The notes: generated by a model from the sequence alone, not told the origin. DNA of 64,000 bases from Mesorhizobium shangrilense (GCF_040537815.1 NZ_JBEWSZ010000001.1:558001-622000); one strand, 5' to 3'; counted from the first letter of the stretch, positions 44,243 through 53,356 are shown. Numbers and translations are program-made.

Positions 44243-46447
44243 ATGAACGAGGCAGTTCGAAATCCCGCTACGCCGACCAATGGGCCGATCATCGAGATCG
44301 AGAACCTGTCGATCTCCTTCTTCACCCGCAAGGGCGAGATACCGGCCGTCATGGATTTTTCCTGCACGGTCATGCCGGGCGAGGCGATGGGCATCGTCGG
44401 TGAATCCGGCTGCGGCAAGTCGACCGTGTCGCTCGGCATCATGCGCGACCTCTCCAACATCGGGAAGATCGTCGGCGGCAAGATCAAATTCCAGGGCAAG
44501 GACATGGGCGAGCTCTCCGACGAGGAGTTGCGCTCCATTCGCGGCAACAAGATCGCGATGATCTACCAGGAACCGATGGCGAGCCTGAACCCGGCGATGA
44601 AGGTCGGCCAGCAACTGATGGAAGTGCCGCTGATCCACGACAAGGTGTCGAAGGAAGAGGCCTATAAACGCGCGCTCGAGATGGTGCGCTCGGTCAAGCT
44701 TCCCGACCCCGAGCGCATGATGCGTTCCTATCCGCACCAGCTCTCCGGCGGCCAGCAGCAGCGCATCGTCATCGCCATGGCGTTGCTGTCGAAGCCGGCG
44801 CTGCTTTTGCTCGACGAGCCGACGACCGCGCTCGACGTGACGGTGGAGGCGGGAATCGTCGACCTGGTCAAAGGGCTCGGCGAGAAGTTCGGCACCTCGA
44901 TGATCTTCGTGTCGCACAATCTCGGCCTGATCCTCGAAACCTGCGACCGCATCACCGTGATGTATTCCGGCGAGGCTGTGGAGACGGGCAAGATCAAGGA
45001 TGTGTTCGACCGGATGCGCCACCCCTATACGCAGGGGCTGTTCCGCTCGATCCCGCTGCCGGGCGCCGACAAGAATTCGAGGCCTCTGATCTCCATCCCC
45101 GGACAATTGCCGCTGCCGCATGAGCGGCCGAAGGGCTGCAATTTCGGCCCGCGCTGCCACCATTTCGTCGAGGGCGTCTGCAACGCCGCCGAAATCCCGA
45201 TGGTCGAGGTCGCCGGCCATGAAGGTCATTTCTCGCGCTGCGTGCGCTTCAACGAGATCGACTGGGAAGCCCTGCCGCCCGGCGCCAAGAAGGTCAACGA
45301 GCGCGTCGTGCCCGGCGCCCCGGTGCTCAAGATCGAGGATCTCAGGAAATACTACAGGGTCGGCGGCAGCGAGGTGTTCGGTTCGAGCGAGGGCCGTGTC
45401 GTCAAGGCCAACGAGACGATCTCCTTCATGGCGCGCGAATCCGAGACCGTCGCCATTGTCGGCGAATCCGGCTGCGGAAAGTCGACGCTGGCCAAGGTGC
45501 TGCTCGGGTTGGAGACGGCAAGTGCCGGCACGGTGACGCTGGGCAACAAGCAGATTCAGTCGACCGGCATCGAGAAGCGCAGCGTCGACACGGTGTCATC
45601 GATCCAGATGGTGTTCCAGAACCCGTTCGATACGCTCAACCCCAGCCATTCGGTCGGTTCGCAGATCATCCGCACGCTGGAAAAATTCAATATTGGCAAG
45701 ACGGTTGCCGACCGCCGCAAGCGTATGCTGGAACTGCTCGACCTGGTGAAGCTGCCGCGGGCCTTCGAGACCCGCAAGCCGCGCCAACTGTCAGGCGGCC
45801 AGAAGCAGCGCATCGGCGTGGCCCGGGCCTTTGCCGGCGACGCCAAGGTGGTGGTGGCTGACGAACCGGTTTCCGCACTCGACGTGTCGGTGCAGGCGGC
45901 GGTGACCGAACTGCTGATGGATATCCAGCGCAAGAACAAGACGACGATGCTGTTCATCAGCCACGACCTGTCGGTCGTGCGCTACATCGCCGACCGCGTC
46001 GTCGTCATGTATCTCGGCTACATCGTGGAGCAGGGCACGACGGACCAGATCTTCGCGCCGCCGTACCACCCCTATACAGAGGCGCTCTTGTCGGCGATCC
46101 CGATTGCCGACACCAGCGTGGTCAAGAAGCACATTGTGCTAGAAGGCGACATTCCGTCGGCCATGAACCCGCCCTCCGGCTGTCCGTTCCAGACACGCTG
46201 CGGCTACAAGAAGCTGGTGCCGGACAATCTGTGCGAAACCAAGGTGCCGCCGGTGAAGAACCTTGGCGGCGGCCATATGAGCCTGTGCTGGCTCTCCGAT
46301 GATGTGCTGGCGACGATGGAGCCGGTGATCAAGTTCAACAAGGAACATGCCGACCATGAGGGCGTGCCGGAAGACGCGCCACATGGCGACGGCCCGGGTT
46401 TCGCAGGCACGCCGCCTGATCGGCCGGATGGCAAACAGCCGAACTGA
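44243..46447 (+). CDS. Peptide-type ABC transporter ATPase, DppD-DppF fusion
   Basis: 734-residue protein that joins the two ATPases usually encoded separately. The first half has GESGCGKST, LSGGQQQRIVIAMAL and LLLDEPTTALDVT plus the C-terminal oligo-peptide motif with GCNFGPRC. The second half has GESGCGKST, LSGGQKQRIGVARAF and DEPVSALDVSVQ, ending with GCPFQTRC. Both sites look catalytically intact. The ATG at 44243 follows TTGGAGCGA; the frame extends four codons to a TTG. A short acidic/proline-rich tail (HADHEGVPEDAPHGDGPG) is added after the last domain. Fusions of this kind are common in alphaproteobacteria. Confidence 0.93.
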   Translation: MNEAVRNPATPTNGPIIEIENLSISFFTRKGEIPAVMDFSCTVMPGEAMGIVGESGCGKSTVSLGIMRDLSNIGKIVGGKIKFQGKDMGELSDEELRSIRGNKIAMIYQEPMASLNPAMKVGQQLMEVPLIHDKVSKEEAYKRALEMVRSVKLPDPERMMRSYPHQLSGGQQQRIVIAMALLSKPALLLLDEPTTALDVTVEAGIVDLVKGLGEKFGTSMIFVSHNLGLILETCDRITVMYSGEAVETGKIKDVFDRMRHPYTQGLFRSIPLPGADKNSRPLISIPGQLPLPHERPKGCNFGPRCHHFVEGVCNAAEIPMVEVAGHEGHFSRCVRFNEIDWEALPPGAKKVNERVVPGAPVLKIEDLRKYYRVGGSEVFGSSEGRVVKANETISFMARESETVAIVGESGCGKSTLAKVLLGLETASAGTVTLGNKQIQSTGIEKRSVDTVSSIQMVFQNPFDTLNPSHSVGSQIIRTLEKFNIGKTVADRRKRMLELLDLVKLPRAFETRKPRQLSGGQKQRIGVARAFAGDAKVVVADEPVSALDVSVQAAVTELLMDIQRKNKTTMLFISHDLSVVRYIADRVVVMYLGYIVEQGTTDQIFAPPYHPYTEALLSAIPIADTSVVKKHIVLEGDIPSAMNPPSGCPFQTRCGYKKLVPDNLCETKVPPVKNLGGGHMSLCWLSDDVLATMEPVIKFNKEHADHEGVPEDAPHGDGPGFAGTPPDRPDGKQPN

Positions 46448-46457
46448 CCAGCATAGG

Positions 46458-46484
46458 GGCAATGCCGTTCGTTGGAGCATTGCC
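46458..46484 (+). terminator. Stem-loop after the ABC transporter operon
   Basis: GGCAATGC and GCATTGCC pair (8 bp, 11-base loop) eleven bases after the ATPase stop. No strong T-run; a probable weak terminator before the toxin-antitoxin pair. Confidence 0.5.
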
Positions 46485-46602
46485 TTCGCGGGGTCGTCGC
46501 ATCTCATATCCGTCAAGGAATGACAGGCGGCGTTCGCTTGAATATCTCCGTCAATTGCCTTATGTGATGCGTGATGTTTGATGCGCAGTAAGGAAACGCA
46601 TT

Positions 46603-46830
46603 GTGAGAACGACGCTTGCAATCGATGACGATGTCCTCCTTGCCGCCAAGGCCATGGCGCGACAGCAAGATCGCAGCGTTGGCGAGGTCATTTCCGATCT
46701 GGTTCGCAATTCACTGCGCAGGCCGCAGGCTGGCGGTGAACGCAACGGCATCCCCTTGCTTTCATCGCGGCCCGACGGCCCGATGGTCGATCTCGAAATG
46801 GTCAATGCGCTTCGCGATGAACTGCCGTGA
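46603..46830 (+). CDS. Ribbon-helix-helix antitoxin (VapB-like)
   Basis: 75-residue protein beginning RTTLAIDDDVLLAAKAMARQ, the beta-strand and helix of a ribbon-helix-helix DNA-binding domain as found in VapB/CopG antitoxins, followed by an acidic/flexible C-terminal half (GIPLLSSRPDGPMVDLEMVN) that would wrap the toxin. The start is GTG at 46603 with TAAGGA eight bases upstream. Its stop overlaps the toxin start by four bases, the standard antitoxin-first coupling. It probably neutralises the PIN toxin and represses the pair. Confidence 0.87.
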   Translation: MRTTLAIDDDVLLAAKAMARQQDRSVGEVISDLVRNSLRRPQAGGERNGIPLLSSRPDGPMVDLEMVNALRDELP

Positions 46831-47264
46831 CCTTCTTGCTCGACGTCAATGTCCTGATTGCGTTGATCGATCCGGCTCATGTCGCGCATGATGATGCCCA
46901 TCGGTGGTTCCAATCCACCGGGCATTTGTCATGGGCCACATGTCCTATCACCGAAAATGGTGTCATCAGGATTTTAAGCAACCAGAAATACCCGAATTCT
47001 CCGGGTTCGCCGGTTGTCGTTGCGCAGATTGTCGGCAAACTGCATGTCCTTTCAGGACACCAGTTCTGGTCGGATGACATCAGTCTCGTCGGTTCCAGCG
47101 ACATTGATGCAGCCAGGATTCTAACTTCGGCGCAAGTGACCGATAGCTATCTGCTGGGGCTCGCAAAGGCACATGGCGGCAAATTGGCGACCTTTGACCG
47201 AAAGCTATCGACCGAGGCGGTAAGGGGAGGCAAGCCAATCCTCCATCTGATCCCAAGCGGATGA
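46827..47264 (+). CDS. PIN-domain toxin (VapC-like ribonuclease)
   Basis: 145-residue PIN-domain protein. The acidic metal-binding residues are visible: D in FLLDVNVLIALID (~residue 6), E in CPITENGVIRIL (~43), D in QVTDSYLLGLA (~105) and D in ATFDRKL (~123), giving the expected quartet. Trp-rich WFQSTGHLSWATCP matches the VapC subfamily with 'TCP.T..G..R'. The GTG start overlaps the antitoxin stop. This toxin class cleaves tRNA or rRNA when the antitoxin is lost. The pair sits between an ABC operon and a lipoprotein gene with no other mobile-element signs. Confidence 0.9.
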   Translation: MTFLLDVNVLIALIDPAHVAHDDAHRWFQSTGHLSWATCPITENGVIRILSNQKYPNSPGSPVVVAQIVGKLHVLSGHQFWSDDISLVGSSDIDAARILTSAQVTDSYLLGLAKAHGGKLATFDRKLSTEAVRGGKPILHLIPSG

Positions 47265-47346
47265 ACTCTGAGGCCTGTTGCGCTCAAGAAGAAATTGCAG
47301 TCACAGCGCCAGTGATTTCACTTTGCTGCGAAATGCCCCGACAATT

Positions 47347-47937
47347 TTAATTGCCGCACTGCTTCAACTGTTCGGCATAGTCGCGGGCCATCTTCTCGGT
47401 GGCCCGCGCGTAGTTCTGCACGCCGGCGTCACCGCGATTGCCGCGGCCATAGGCGGTCCAGCCGAGATAGTAGGCCAGATAGAGATTGTAGGTGTCGTTG
47501 CGGGCGACGCCGTATGTGTCGGCAGTCTTGGAATGATACCAGCCGACGAAATCGACGGCATCGGCGAATTTTGTCCGCCGCGCCGCCCAGTTTCCGGTTT
47601 CGCTCTGATATTGCGACCAGGTGCCGTCCAGCGCCTGCGAAAAGCCGGTGGCCGAGGAAACATGCTTCCAGGGAATGAAGCCGAGAAGCTTGGTGCGCGG
47701 CGGCCGGGCATTGCTCTTGAATCCCGACTCCTTGCGCACCGTCGCCATCAGCACGGGAACCGGCACGCCGTATTTCTGCTGGGTGCGTTCGGCCGCCGAC
47801 TGCCAATTGTCGAACCAGCCGTCATTCTGGTCGAAGACGGCGCAGACATTGTTGATATGGCTTGGCGCCGTGGCGCAGGCCGACAGCGCCAGCAGTACGG
47901 AAACCGCGACAATTTTACTAAAACTCGACCTACGCAT
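47347..47937 (-). CDS. Lytic transglycosylase-like lipoprotein (SLT-fold)
   Basis: 196-residue probable lipoprotein: signal MRRSSFSKIVAVSVLLALSAC with lipobox LSAC (lipidated Cys ~21). The rest resembles the lysozyme-like SLT fold: VPVLMATVRKESGFKSNARP with the candidate catalytic Glu in KES, SATGFSQALDGTWSQYQ, and NLYLAYYLGWTAYGRG, the usual 'AyylGw.gy.rG' end. It would cleave or bind peptidoglycan in the periplasm from an outer-membrane anchor. The ATG at 47937 opens the lipobox signal; the upstream extension is not credible. It is convergent with the PIN toxin gene. Confidence 0.85.
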   Translation of the reverse strand: MRRSSFSKIVAVSVLLALSACATAPSHINNVCAVFDQNDGWFDNWQSAAERTQQKYGVPVPVLMATVRKESGFKSNARPPRTKLLGFIPWKHVSSATGFSQALDGTWSQYQSETGNWAARRTKFADAVDFVGWYHSKTADTYGVARNDTYNLYLAYYLGWTAYGRGNRGDAGVQNYARATEKMARDYAEQLKQCGN

Positions 47938-48146
47938 TGGGCGAGCTTTAGGCCGAAAACATAAAGGGAATCTTTCCGCGTCCGTTAACGCTGAACGGGT
48001 CACTTCGGCCAGGATGGATCGACGAAGACTATTTCGACGCCTTGTGTCGCTTTTGTTTTATCTGTCTTGAGAATATGCCGCCTTGGCTAAAATCACGCCG
48101 GCAAATGGCGAATTCCTGACAGCCCGATCGCCACGCCAGGGCTTTG

Positions 48147-49694
48147 ATGCCCCGCATGAATGAACCCAGACGCAAGCGCGGCGCCGAGCGCACCAGCAAC
48201 AGGGGGCCATCGGCCATCCCGCAACTGCCCCCGAGGCAGGTCAAAAATCCTTATCCGCCGATGGCGGTGCTGTCGGCCGACCAGATCGAGGCGATCCACC
48301 AGGCCTCGATGCACATATTGGAGAATTTCGGCATCGAGGTGATGAGCCCGCGCGCGCTTTCGCTGTTCGAGAAAGTGGGTGCCAGGGTCGATCATGCGTC
48401 GGCCAACGTTCGCATTGATCGCGGTATGGTTGCCGATGCGCTGAAGACCACGCGCTCCAGCTATACGCTGACACCGCGCAATCCGGCCAACACCGTTCAT
48501 CTCGGCGGTAACACCATCAACTTCACGCTCGTTGCAGGGCCGCCCAATGTGCACGACATGGAACGCGGCCGCCGCGCCGGAAACTTGCGTGACTATTCAG
48601 ACCTGACGCGGCTGGCGCAGCATTTCCACTGCATCCACATGCTCGGCAACCAGGTCTGTGCGCCGGTGGAGCTGCCGGCCAATTCCCGCCATCTCGACAC
48701 CTATTTCACCAATCTGACGCTGACCGACAAGAGCTTCCATGTCTCGGCGATCGGCCGGGGCAGGGCGCTGGACGGCATCGAGATGATGGCGATTTCACGC
48801 GGGCTGACGCTCGACCAGATGGCTGATGATCCCGGCGTCACCACCATCATCTCGGTCAACTCGCCGCGCCGTTTCGACGAGATGATGGCAGAGGGGCTGA
48901 TGACCATGGCCGAGTTCGGCCAGTCGGTGGCGGTGACACCCTTCACGCTGATGGGGGCGATGAGCCCGGCGACGCTGGCCGGCGCGCTGGCGCAGCAGAA
49001 TGCCGAGGCGCTGTTCGGCGTGGTGCTGACGCAGCTTGTGCGGCCCGGCGCACCGGTCATGTATGGCGCCTTCACCTCCAATGTCGACATGAAGTCGGGC
49101 GCGCCGGCCTTCGGCACGCCGGAAAACACCAAGGCCAACATCGCCTCCGGCCAGTTGGCGCGACGCTATGGTCTGCCCTACCGCACCACGCCGGGCTCAG
49201 CCTCCAACGCGGCCGACGCCCAGGGCGCCTATGAAACGCTGATGGCGCTGTGGGGCGCGGTGCTCGGCCACGGCAATCTCGTTTACCACGCCGCCGGTTG
49301 GCAGGAGGGCGGGCTGACGGCGTCGTTCGAAAAATTCATCATCGATGTCGAGATGATCCAGCACATGATGGAGTTCCTGCGTCCCATCGAAGTCAACGAG
49401 GCCGAGCTTGCCGTCGAGGCGCTGGGTGCGGTGCCGACCGGCGGGCATTTCTTCGGCGAGCCGCACACGCTGGAGCGCTACGCGACGGCGTTTTACCAGC
49501 CGATGCTGTCCAACTGGCAGAACTATGAAGCCTGGCAGGAAGCCGGCGGCCTCGACGCCACGGCACGCGCGACGCGGCTGTGGAAGAAGGCGCTGGAGGA
49601 CTATGTCGAGCCAGTGATGGATATCTCGGTGCGCGAGGCACTGGAGGCTTATGTGGCCAGGCGCAAGGAAGCGATCGGGCAAGGCGAGCCGTGA
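48147..49694 (+). CDS. MttB-superfamily (trimethylamine methyltransferase-like) protein, non-pyrrolysine
   Basis: 515-residue member of the MttB superfamily of quaternary-amine methyltransferases. Family stretches include IHQASMHILENFGIEVMSPRALSLFEKVGA at the N-terminus, NTINFTLVAGPPNVHDMERG, FTLMGAMSPATLAGALAQQNAE and the C-terminal HFFGEPHTLERYATAFYQPMLS. The frame is continuous with no in-frame amber codon, so it is a non-pyrrolysine type, related to those acting on glycine betaine, proline betaine or carnitine. No corrinoid protein gene is adjacent, so the methyl acceptor is unknown. Next, 64 bases downstream, is a DMGDH-like flavoprotein that could oxidise the demethylated product. ATG at 48147 (TTG one codon earlier). 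Confidence 0.88.
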   Translation: MPRMNEPRRKRGAERTSNRGPSAIPQLPPRQVKNPYPPMAVLSADQIEAIHQASMHILENFGIEVMSPRALSLFEKVGARVDHASANVRIDRGMVADALKTTRSSYTLTPRNPANTVHLGGNTINFTLVAGPPNVHDMERGRRAGNLRDYSDLTRLAQHFHCIHMLGNQVCAPVELPANSRHLDTYFTNLTLTDKSFHVSAIGRGRALDGIEMMAISRGLTLDQMADDPGVTTIISVNSPRRFDEMMAEGLMTMAEFGQSVAVTPFTLMGAMSPATLAGALAQQNAEALFGVVLTQLVRPGAPVMYGAFTSNVDMKSGAPAFGTPENTKANIASGQLARRYGLPYRTTPGSASNAADAQGAYETLMALWGAVLGHGNLVYHAAGWQEGGLTASFEKFIIDVEMIQHMMEFLRPIEVNEAELAVEALGAVPTGGHFFGEPHTLERYATAFYQPMLSNWQNYEAWQEAGGLDATARATRLWKKALEDYVEPVMDISVREALEAYVARRKEAIGQGEP

Positions 49695-49758
49695 TGGTCG
49701 CAACTTCGCATCCCGTTCATCTTACCCATCCAACTCCCTGAAATAACGAGAAGAATCC

Positions 49759-52185
49759 ATGAAATCGCATGCAAAGGTCGTGGTCATCGGCGGTGGCGTC
49801 GTCGGTTGCTCGGTGCTGTTCCATCTCGCCCGCCATGGCTGGACCGACGTTGTGCTGCTGGAGCGCGACGAGCTGACCTCCGGCTCGACCTGGCACGCAG
49901 CCGGCGGCATGCATACGATCAATGGCGACCCCAACGTCGCCAAGCTGCAGAAATACACGATCTCGCTCTACAAGGAGATCGAGGAACTGTCGGGGCAGGC
50001 GACAGGCGTGCACCTGACCGGCGGCGTGCTGCTGGCGGCGACCGAGGCGCGGCTTGACTGGTTGCGCGGCGTCGTCGCCAAGGGCCGCTATCTCGGCATC
50101 GATCTCGAGGAAATCTCGCCGAAGGAGGCGGCGGAGCTGATGCCGCTGCTCGACCCCAGGCAGTTCGTCGGCGCCGTCAGAAACTCTGAGGACGGCCACC
50201 TCGATCCGTCCGGAGTCACCCATGCCTATGCCAAGGCCGCGCGCAAGCTGGGCGCTGAGGTGGAGCGCTTCACCAAGGTCGAGGACATCGTGCGGCGCGC
50301 CGACGGGATGTGGCGGGTCATCACCAACAAGGGCGAGGTGGTGGCCGAGCATGTCGTCAATGCCGGAGGCCTGTGGGCGCGCGAGGTCGGCCGCATGGTC
50401 GGGCTGGAACTGCCGGTGCTGGCCATGGAGCACATGTACCTGATCACCGAGGACATGCCGGAGGTCGCCGCCTGGAACGCCAAGACCGGCACCGAGATCA
50501 TCCACGCGGTCGATTTCGACGGAGAGCTGTACCTGCGCCAGGAGCGCGGCGGCATGCTGATGGGCACCTATGAGAAGGCCAACAAGCCGTGGTCTGAATA
50601 CCAGACGCCGTGGAATTTCGGCCATGAATTGCTGGCGCCGGACATCGACCGCATCGCACCGTCGCTGGAGGTCGGCTTCCGGCATTTCCCGGCGTTCCAG
50701 AACACCGGCATCAAGCAGATCATCAACGGTCCCTTCACCTTCGCGCCGGACGGCAATCCGCTGGTCGGGCCGGTGCGCGGCCTGCCGGGTTTCTGGGTGG
50801 CCTGCGGCGTCATGGCCGGCTTTTCGCAGGGCGGCGGCGTTGGGCTTGCGCTGTCCAACTGGATGATCGAAGGCGATCCAGGCGCTGATATCTGGGCGAT
50901 GGACGTCTCGCGCTATGGCGACTGGGCGACGATGGCCTACACCAATGCCAAGGTGCGCGAGAATTATTCCAGGCGGTTTTCGATCCGCTTTCCCAATGAG
51001 GAGTTGCCGGCCGGACGGCCGCTGAAGACGACGCCCATCTACGATCTGTTGTCGGCCAAGGGGGCGCAGTTCGGTGTCGCCTACGGGCTTGAGGTGCCGC
51101 TGTGGTATGCGCCCGAAGGCGTCAAGGACGAGTTCTCCTGGCGGCGCTCCAGCGATTTCAAGCATGTCGCCAAGGAGGTGGAGACGGTCCGTTCGGGCGT
51201 CGGCCTGTCGGAGATTTCGAGCTTCGCCAAGTACAAGGTGACGGGCGAGGGGGTGGCCGCTTGGCTCGACCAGATGCTCGCCTGCAAATTGCCGAAGCCC
51301 GGCCGCATGACGCTGGCGCCGATGCTGAAGGAAGACGGCAGGCTGATCGGCGATTTCACGCTGGCCAATCTCGGCAGCGAGGGGTGGTTCCTGGCCGGCT
51401 CCGGCATTGCCGAGCAATACCATATGCGCTGGTTCGAAAAGCATCTGCCCGATGATGGCTCGGTTCGCATCGAGGCGCTGGGCGCCAAGCTCACCGGCCT
51501 GTCGATCGCCGGGCCGAAGGCGCGCGATGTGCTGGCCAAGGCCACACGGGCGGATGTGTCCAACACAGCGGTTCCGTTCATGGCCATAGGCCGGATGGAT
51601 ATCGGCATGGCGCCGTGCCTGGTGGGTCGCGTCAGCTACACCGGCGATCTCGGCTACGAGATCTGGGTGGCGCCGGAATATCAGCGCGCCGCCTATCAGG
51701 CATTGATGGCTGCCGGCGAGGAATTCGGCATCGGCCTGTTCGGCTCGCGGGCCCTCAACGCGCTGCGGTTGGAGAAGAATTATGGCTCATGGGGGCGCGA
51801 ATACCGGCCGATCTACGGGCCGCTGGAAGCCGGGCTCGACCGTTTCGTCGCCTATGGCAAGGAGGCGGATTTCATTGGCAAGGCGGCAGCGCTGGCCGAG
51901 CGTAAGCAGGGCGGCAAGCTGCGCCTGCGCGCCTTCATCGTCGAGACGCAAGATGCCGATGTGATCGGCGACGAGCCGATCTGGTTTGGTGGCGCCGTAC
52001 GTGGCTGGGTGACGTCGGGCGGCTACGCGCATCATTCGAAAAAATCCGTCGCCTTGGGCTATGTGCCGAAGGAGATCGCCGACGAGACCGACGGCTTCGA
52101 GATCGAACTGCTTGGCAATCGCCACGCGGCACGCATGCAGGCTGCGCCGCTGTTCGATGCCAATTTCGAGCGGATGCGTGGCTAG
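49759..52185 (+). CDS. Dimethylglycine/sarcosine dehydrogenase-like FAD protein with GcvT domain
   Basis: 808-residue two-part enzyme that oxidatively demethylates an N-methyl amino acid. The N-terminal DAO-type FAD domain has VVIGGGVVGCSVLFHLARHG (residues ~6-25) and SGSTWHAAGGMH, where the His is the usual covalent flavin attachment site of DMGDH/SARDH. A linker (FAO_M-like) and a C-terminal aminomethyltransferase-like (GcvT) domain follow (from ~VRSGVGLSEISSFAKYKVTG; GDLGYEIWVAPEYQRAAYQA; KSVALGYVP), which would hand the one-carbon unit to tetrahydrofolate. It is immediately downstream of the MttB-like gene; the pair suggests stepwise demethylation of a betaine-type substrate. The exact substrate is inference. 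Confidence 0.92.
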   Translation: MKSHAKVVVIGGGVVGCSVLFHLARHGWTDVVLLERDELTSGSTWHAAGGMHTINGDPNVAKLQKYTISLYKEIEELSGQATGVHLTGGVLLAATEARLDWLRGVVAKGRYLGIDLEEISPKEAAELMPLLDPRQFVGAVRNSEDGHLDPSGVTHAYAKAARKLGAEVERFTKVEDIVRRADGMWRVITNKGEVVAEHVVNAGGLWAREVGRMVGLELPVLAMEHMYLITEDMPEVAAWNAKTGTEIIHAVDFDGELYLRQERGGMLMGTYEKANKPWSEYQTPWNFGHELLAPDIDRIAPSLEVGFRHFPAFQNTGIKQIINGPFTFAPDGNPLVGPVRGLPGFWVACGVMAGFSQGGGVGLALSNWMIEGDPGADIWAMDVSRYGDWATMAYTNAKVRENYSRRFSIRFPNEELPAGRPLKTTPIYDLLSAKGAQFGVAYGLEVPLWYAPEGVKDEFSWRRSSDFKHVAKEVETVRSGVGLSEISSFAKYKVTGEGVAAWLDQMLACKLPKPGRMTLAPMLKEDGRLIGDFTLANLGSEGWFLAGSGIAEQYHMRWFEKHLPDDGSVRIEALGAKLTGLSIAGPKARDVLAKATRADVSNTAVPFMAIGRMDIGMAPCLVGRVSYTGDLGYEIWVAPEYQRAAYQALMAAGEEFGIGLFGSRALNALRLEKNYGSWGREYRPIYGPLEAGLDRFVAYGKEADFIGKAAALAERKQGGKLRLRAFIVETQDADVIGDEPIWFGGAVRGWVTSGGYAHHSKKSVALGYVPKEIADETDGFEIELLGNRHAARMQAAPLFDANFERMRG

Positions 52186-52209
52186 GGTTCCAGCCGCGCC
52201 AGACACGGA

Positions 52210-52599
52210 TCAGGCGCGACGGTTTTCCAGCGCGAAAGCGCCGGCGCCGGCGAATATCAGATAGAGGAAGATGAAGCAGAAGGAGATCGCCGCGTCGCCG
52301 CTGTTGTTGACCGGGAAGAAGTCGCGCGGCATGTGCGCCATGAAGTAGGCGATCGCCATTTCGCCAGCCAGGAGGAACGCGACCGGGCGGGTGAACAGGC
52401 CAAGTGCCAGCAGGATACCGCCGGCGAATTCTAGGATGCCTGCGGTCAGCGACAGGCTGCCCAGAGCATGGGGTTGGGCGCTTATCGGGAAATTGAACAG
52501 CTTCTGGCTGCCGTGTTCGATGAACTGCAAGGCAGTCACGATGCGCAGCACGCCAAGGGCCTGCGGCTGGTATCTGGCGAGGCTGTTGAAAAGCTTCAT
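52210..52599 (-). CDS. DoxX family membrane protein
   Basis: 129-residue, four-helix DoxX-family membrane protein. It has the conserved first-helix region LGVLRIVTALQFIEHGSQKL, followed by a second hydrophobic helix (AGILEFAGGILLALGLFTRP) and AFLLAGEMAIAYFMAHMP. Members are linked to redox and oxidative-stress complexes in other bacteria, but this one is isolated: it faces the DMGDH-like gene and diverges from the secreted unknown. A second, unrelated-looking DoxX protein is at 59399. Confidence 0.88.
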   Translation of the reverse strand: MKLFNSLARYQPQALGVLRIVTALQFIEHGSQKLFNFPISAQPHALGSLSLTAGILEFAGGILLALGLFTRPVAFLLAGEMAIAYFMAHMPRDFFPVNNSGDAAISFCFIFLYLIFAGAGAFALENRRA

Positions 52600-52769
52600 C
52601 TAAAACTCCATTTATCTCTCCCAGACCGGCCATAGATTATCGCCCGGCAATGGACCATTCACTTCCTACGGGGTGCCATCAACAATCAGTGATTGGAAAT
52701 GTCCCGAGTCTGATCATCAATATTCGTTCTCCTCATGGTTGCAATATTATCGCTATGGTTGTATGAATG

Positions 52770-52783
52770 TTTGAACGTTCAAA
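52770..52783. promoter_or_regulatory. Perfect palindrome TTTGAACGTTCAAA
   Basis: A 14-base perfect palindrome lies 22 bases before the ATG at 52805, flanked by a wider inverted repeat TATGGTT (52754-52760) and AACCATA (52783-52789). Its size and symmetry fit a TetR-like or similar dimer-binding site controlling the secreted protein gene. The regulator is unknown. Confidence 0.5.
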
Positions 52784-52804
52784 ACCATACGAGCTTCCTT
52801 TGTC

Positions 52805-53293
52805 ATGAAAAAAGTCGTCATCAGTTTGGTCGCAATCCTTGCAGCCACCAGCTTCGCCAATGCCGCCGATGCCGGTTGCGCTGCCTTCAAATGGCCGGTT
52901 ACACGCGAGCAGGCACTGTTTGCCGCAGCGCCAGGTGCGCAGCCTGGCGTCTCCTTGGCGGTCGGCGAGGCTGCCGATGTGACATTGGTTCCGGTCGACA
53001 CGATCAGCTTCACCGTTCCGCCGCAGCGCGCGCCGGCAAATGGCACGTTCGGTGCGACGGCAAACGTGGCGGTGCCGCCGGAAGGAGAACTGCAGATAAG
53101 CCTCTCCGGTGAGGCTTGGATCGATGTCGTCCAAGACGACCGTGCGGTGAAGTCAGCAGGGTATAGCGCGGCAAAAACCTGCGCCGGCATTCGCAAAAGC
53201 ATTCGTTTCAAGCTGTCGGCCGGTCCGGCTACCATTCAACTCAGTGGTGTGAAGGACCGGAGCATCAAGGTCGCGGTGCTGGCGCCGGAATGA
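52805..53293 (+). CDS. Secreted hypothetical protein
   Basis: 162-residue protein with a clear signal peptide (MKKVVISLVAILAATSFA, cleavage near ANA-AD). The mature part has two cysteines (AGCAAFKWPV near the start, AAKTCAGIRKS near 127) that could form a disulfide, and a beta-rich pattern (GVSLAVGEAADVTLVPV, ATIQLSGVKDRSIKVAVL). I do not recognise a family. It resembles small periplasmic proteins with a homology region 'FKWPVTREQALF'. A perfect palindrome precedes it and a strong hairpin follows it. Function unknown. Confidence 0.8.
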   Translation: MKKVVISLVAILAATSFANAADAGCAAFKWPVTREQALFAAAPGAQPGVSLAVGEAADVTLVPVDTISFTVPPQRAPANGTFGATANVAVPPEGELQISLSGEAWIDVVQDDRAVKSAGYSAAKTCAGIRKSIRFKLSAGPATIQLSGVKDRSIKVAVLAPE

Positions 53294-53308
53294 ATCCCTG
53301 ACGTCTCT

Positions 53309-53334
53309 CTCATCGCGCCGGGCGGCGCGATGAG
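53309..53334. terminator. 11-bp hairpin between convergent genes
   Basis: CTCATCGCGCC-GGGC-GGCGCGATGAG is a perfect 11-bp stem located 15 bases after the secreted-protein stop and 22 bases before the end of the convergent glyoxalase-fold gene. It may serve both strands; there is no T-run. Confidence 0.7.
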
Positions 53335-53356
53335 ATCTGCCCGGCATGAGGCCGAT

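Noticed and set aside
46603..47264. Toxin-antitoxin pair as the sign of a larger mobile island
   Set aside because: No integrase, transposase, tRNA target or composition change is evident around it; it looks like an isolated module.
48147..49694. Pyrrolysine-containing trimethylamine methyltransferase
   Set aside because: The gene reads through without any in-frame amber codon, and no pyrrolysine biosynthesis genes are nearby.
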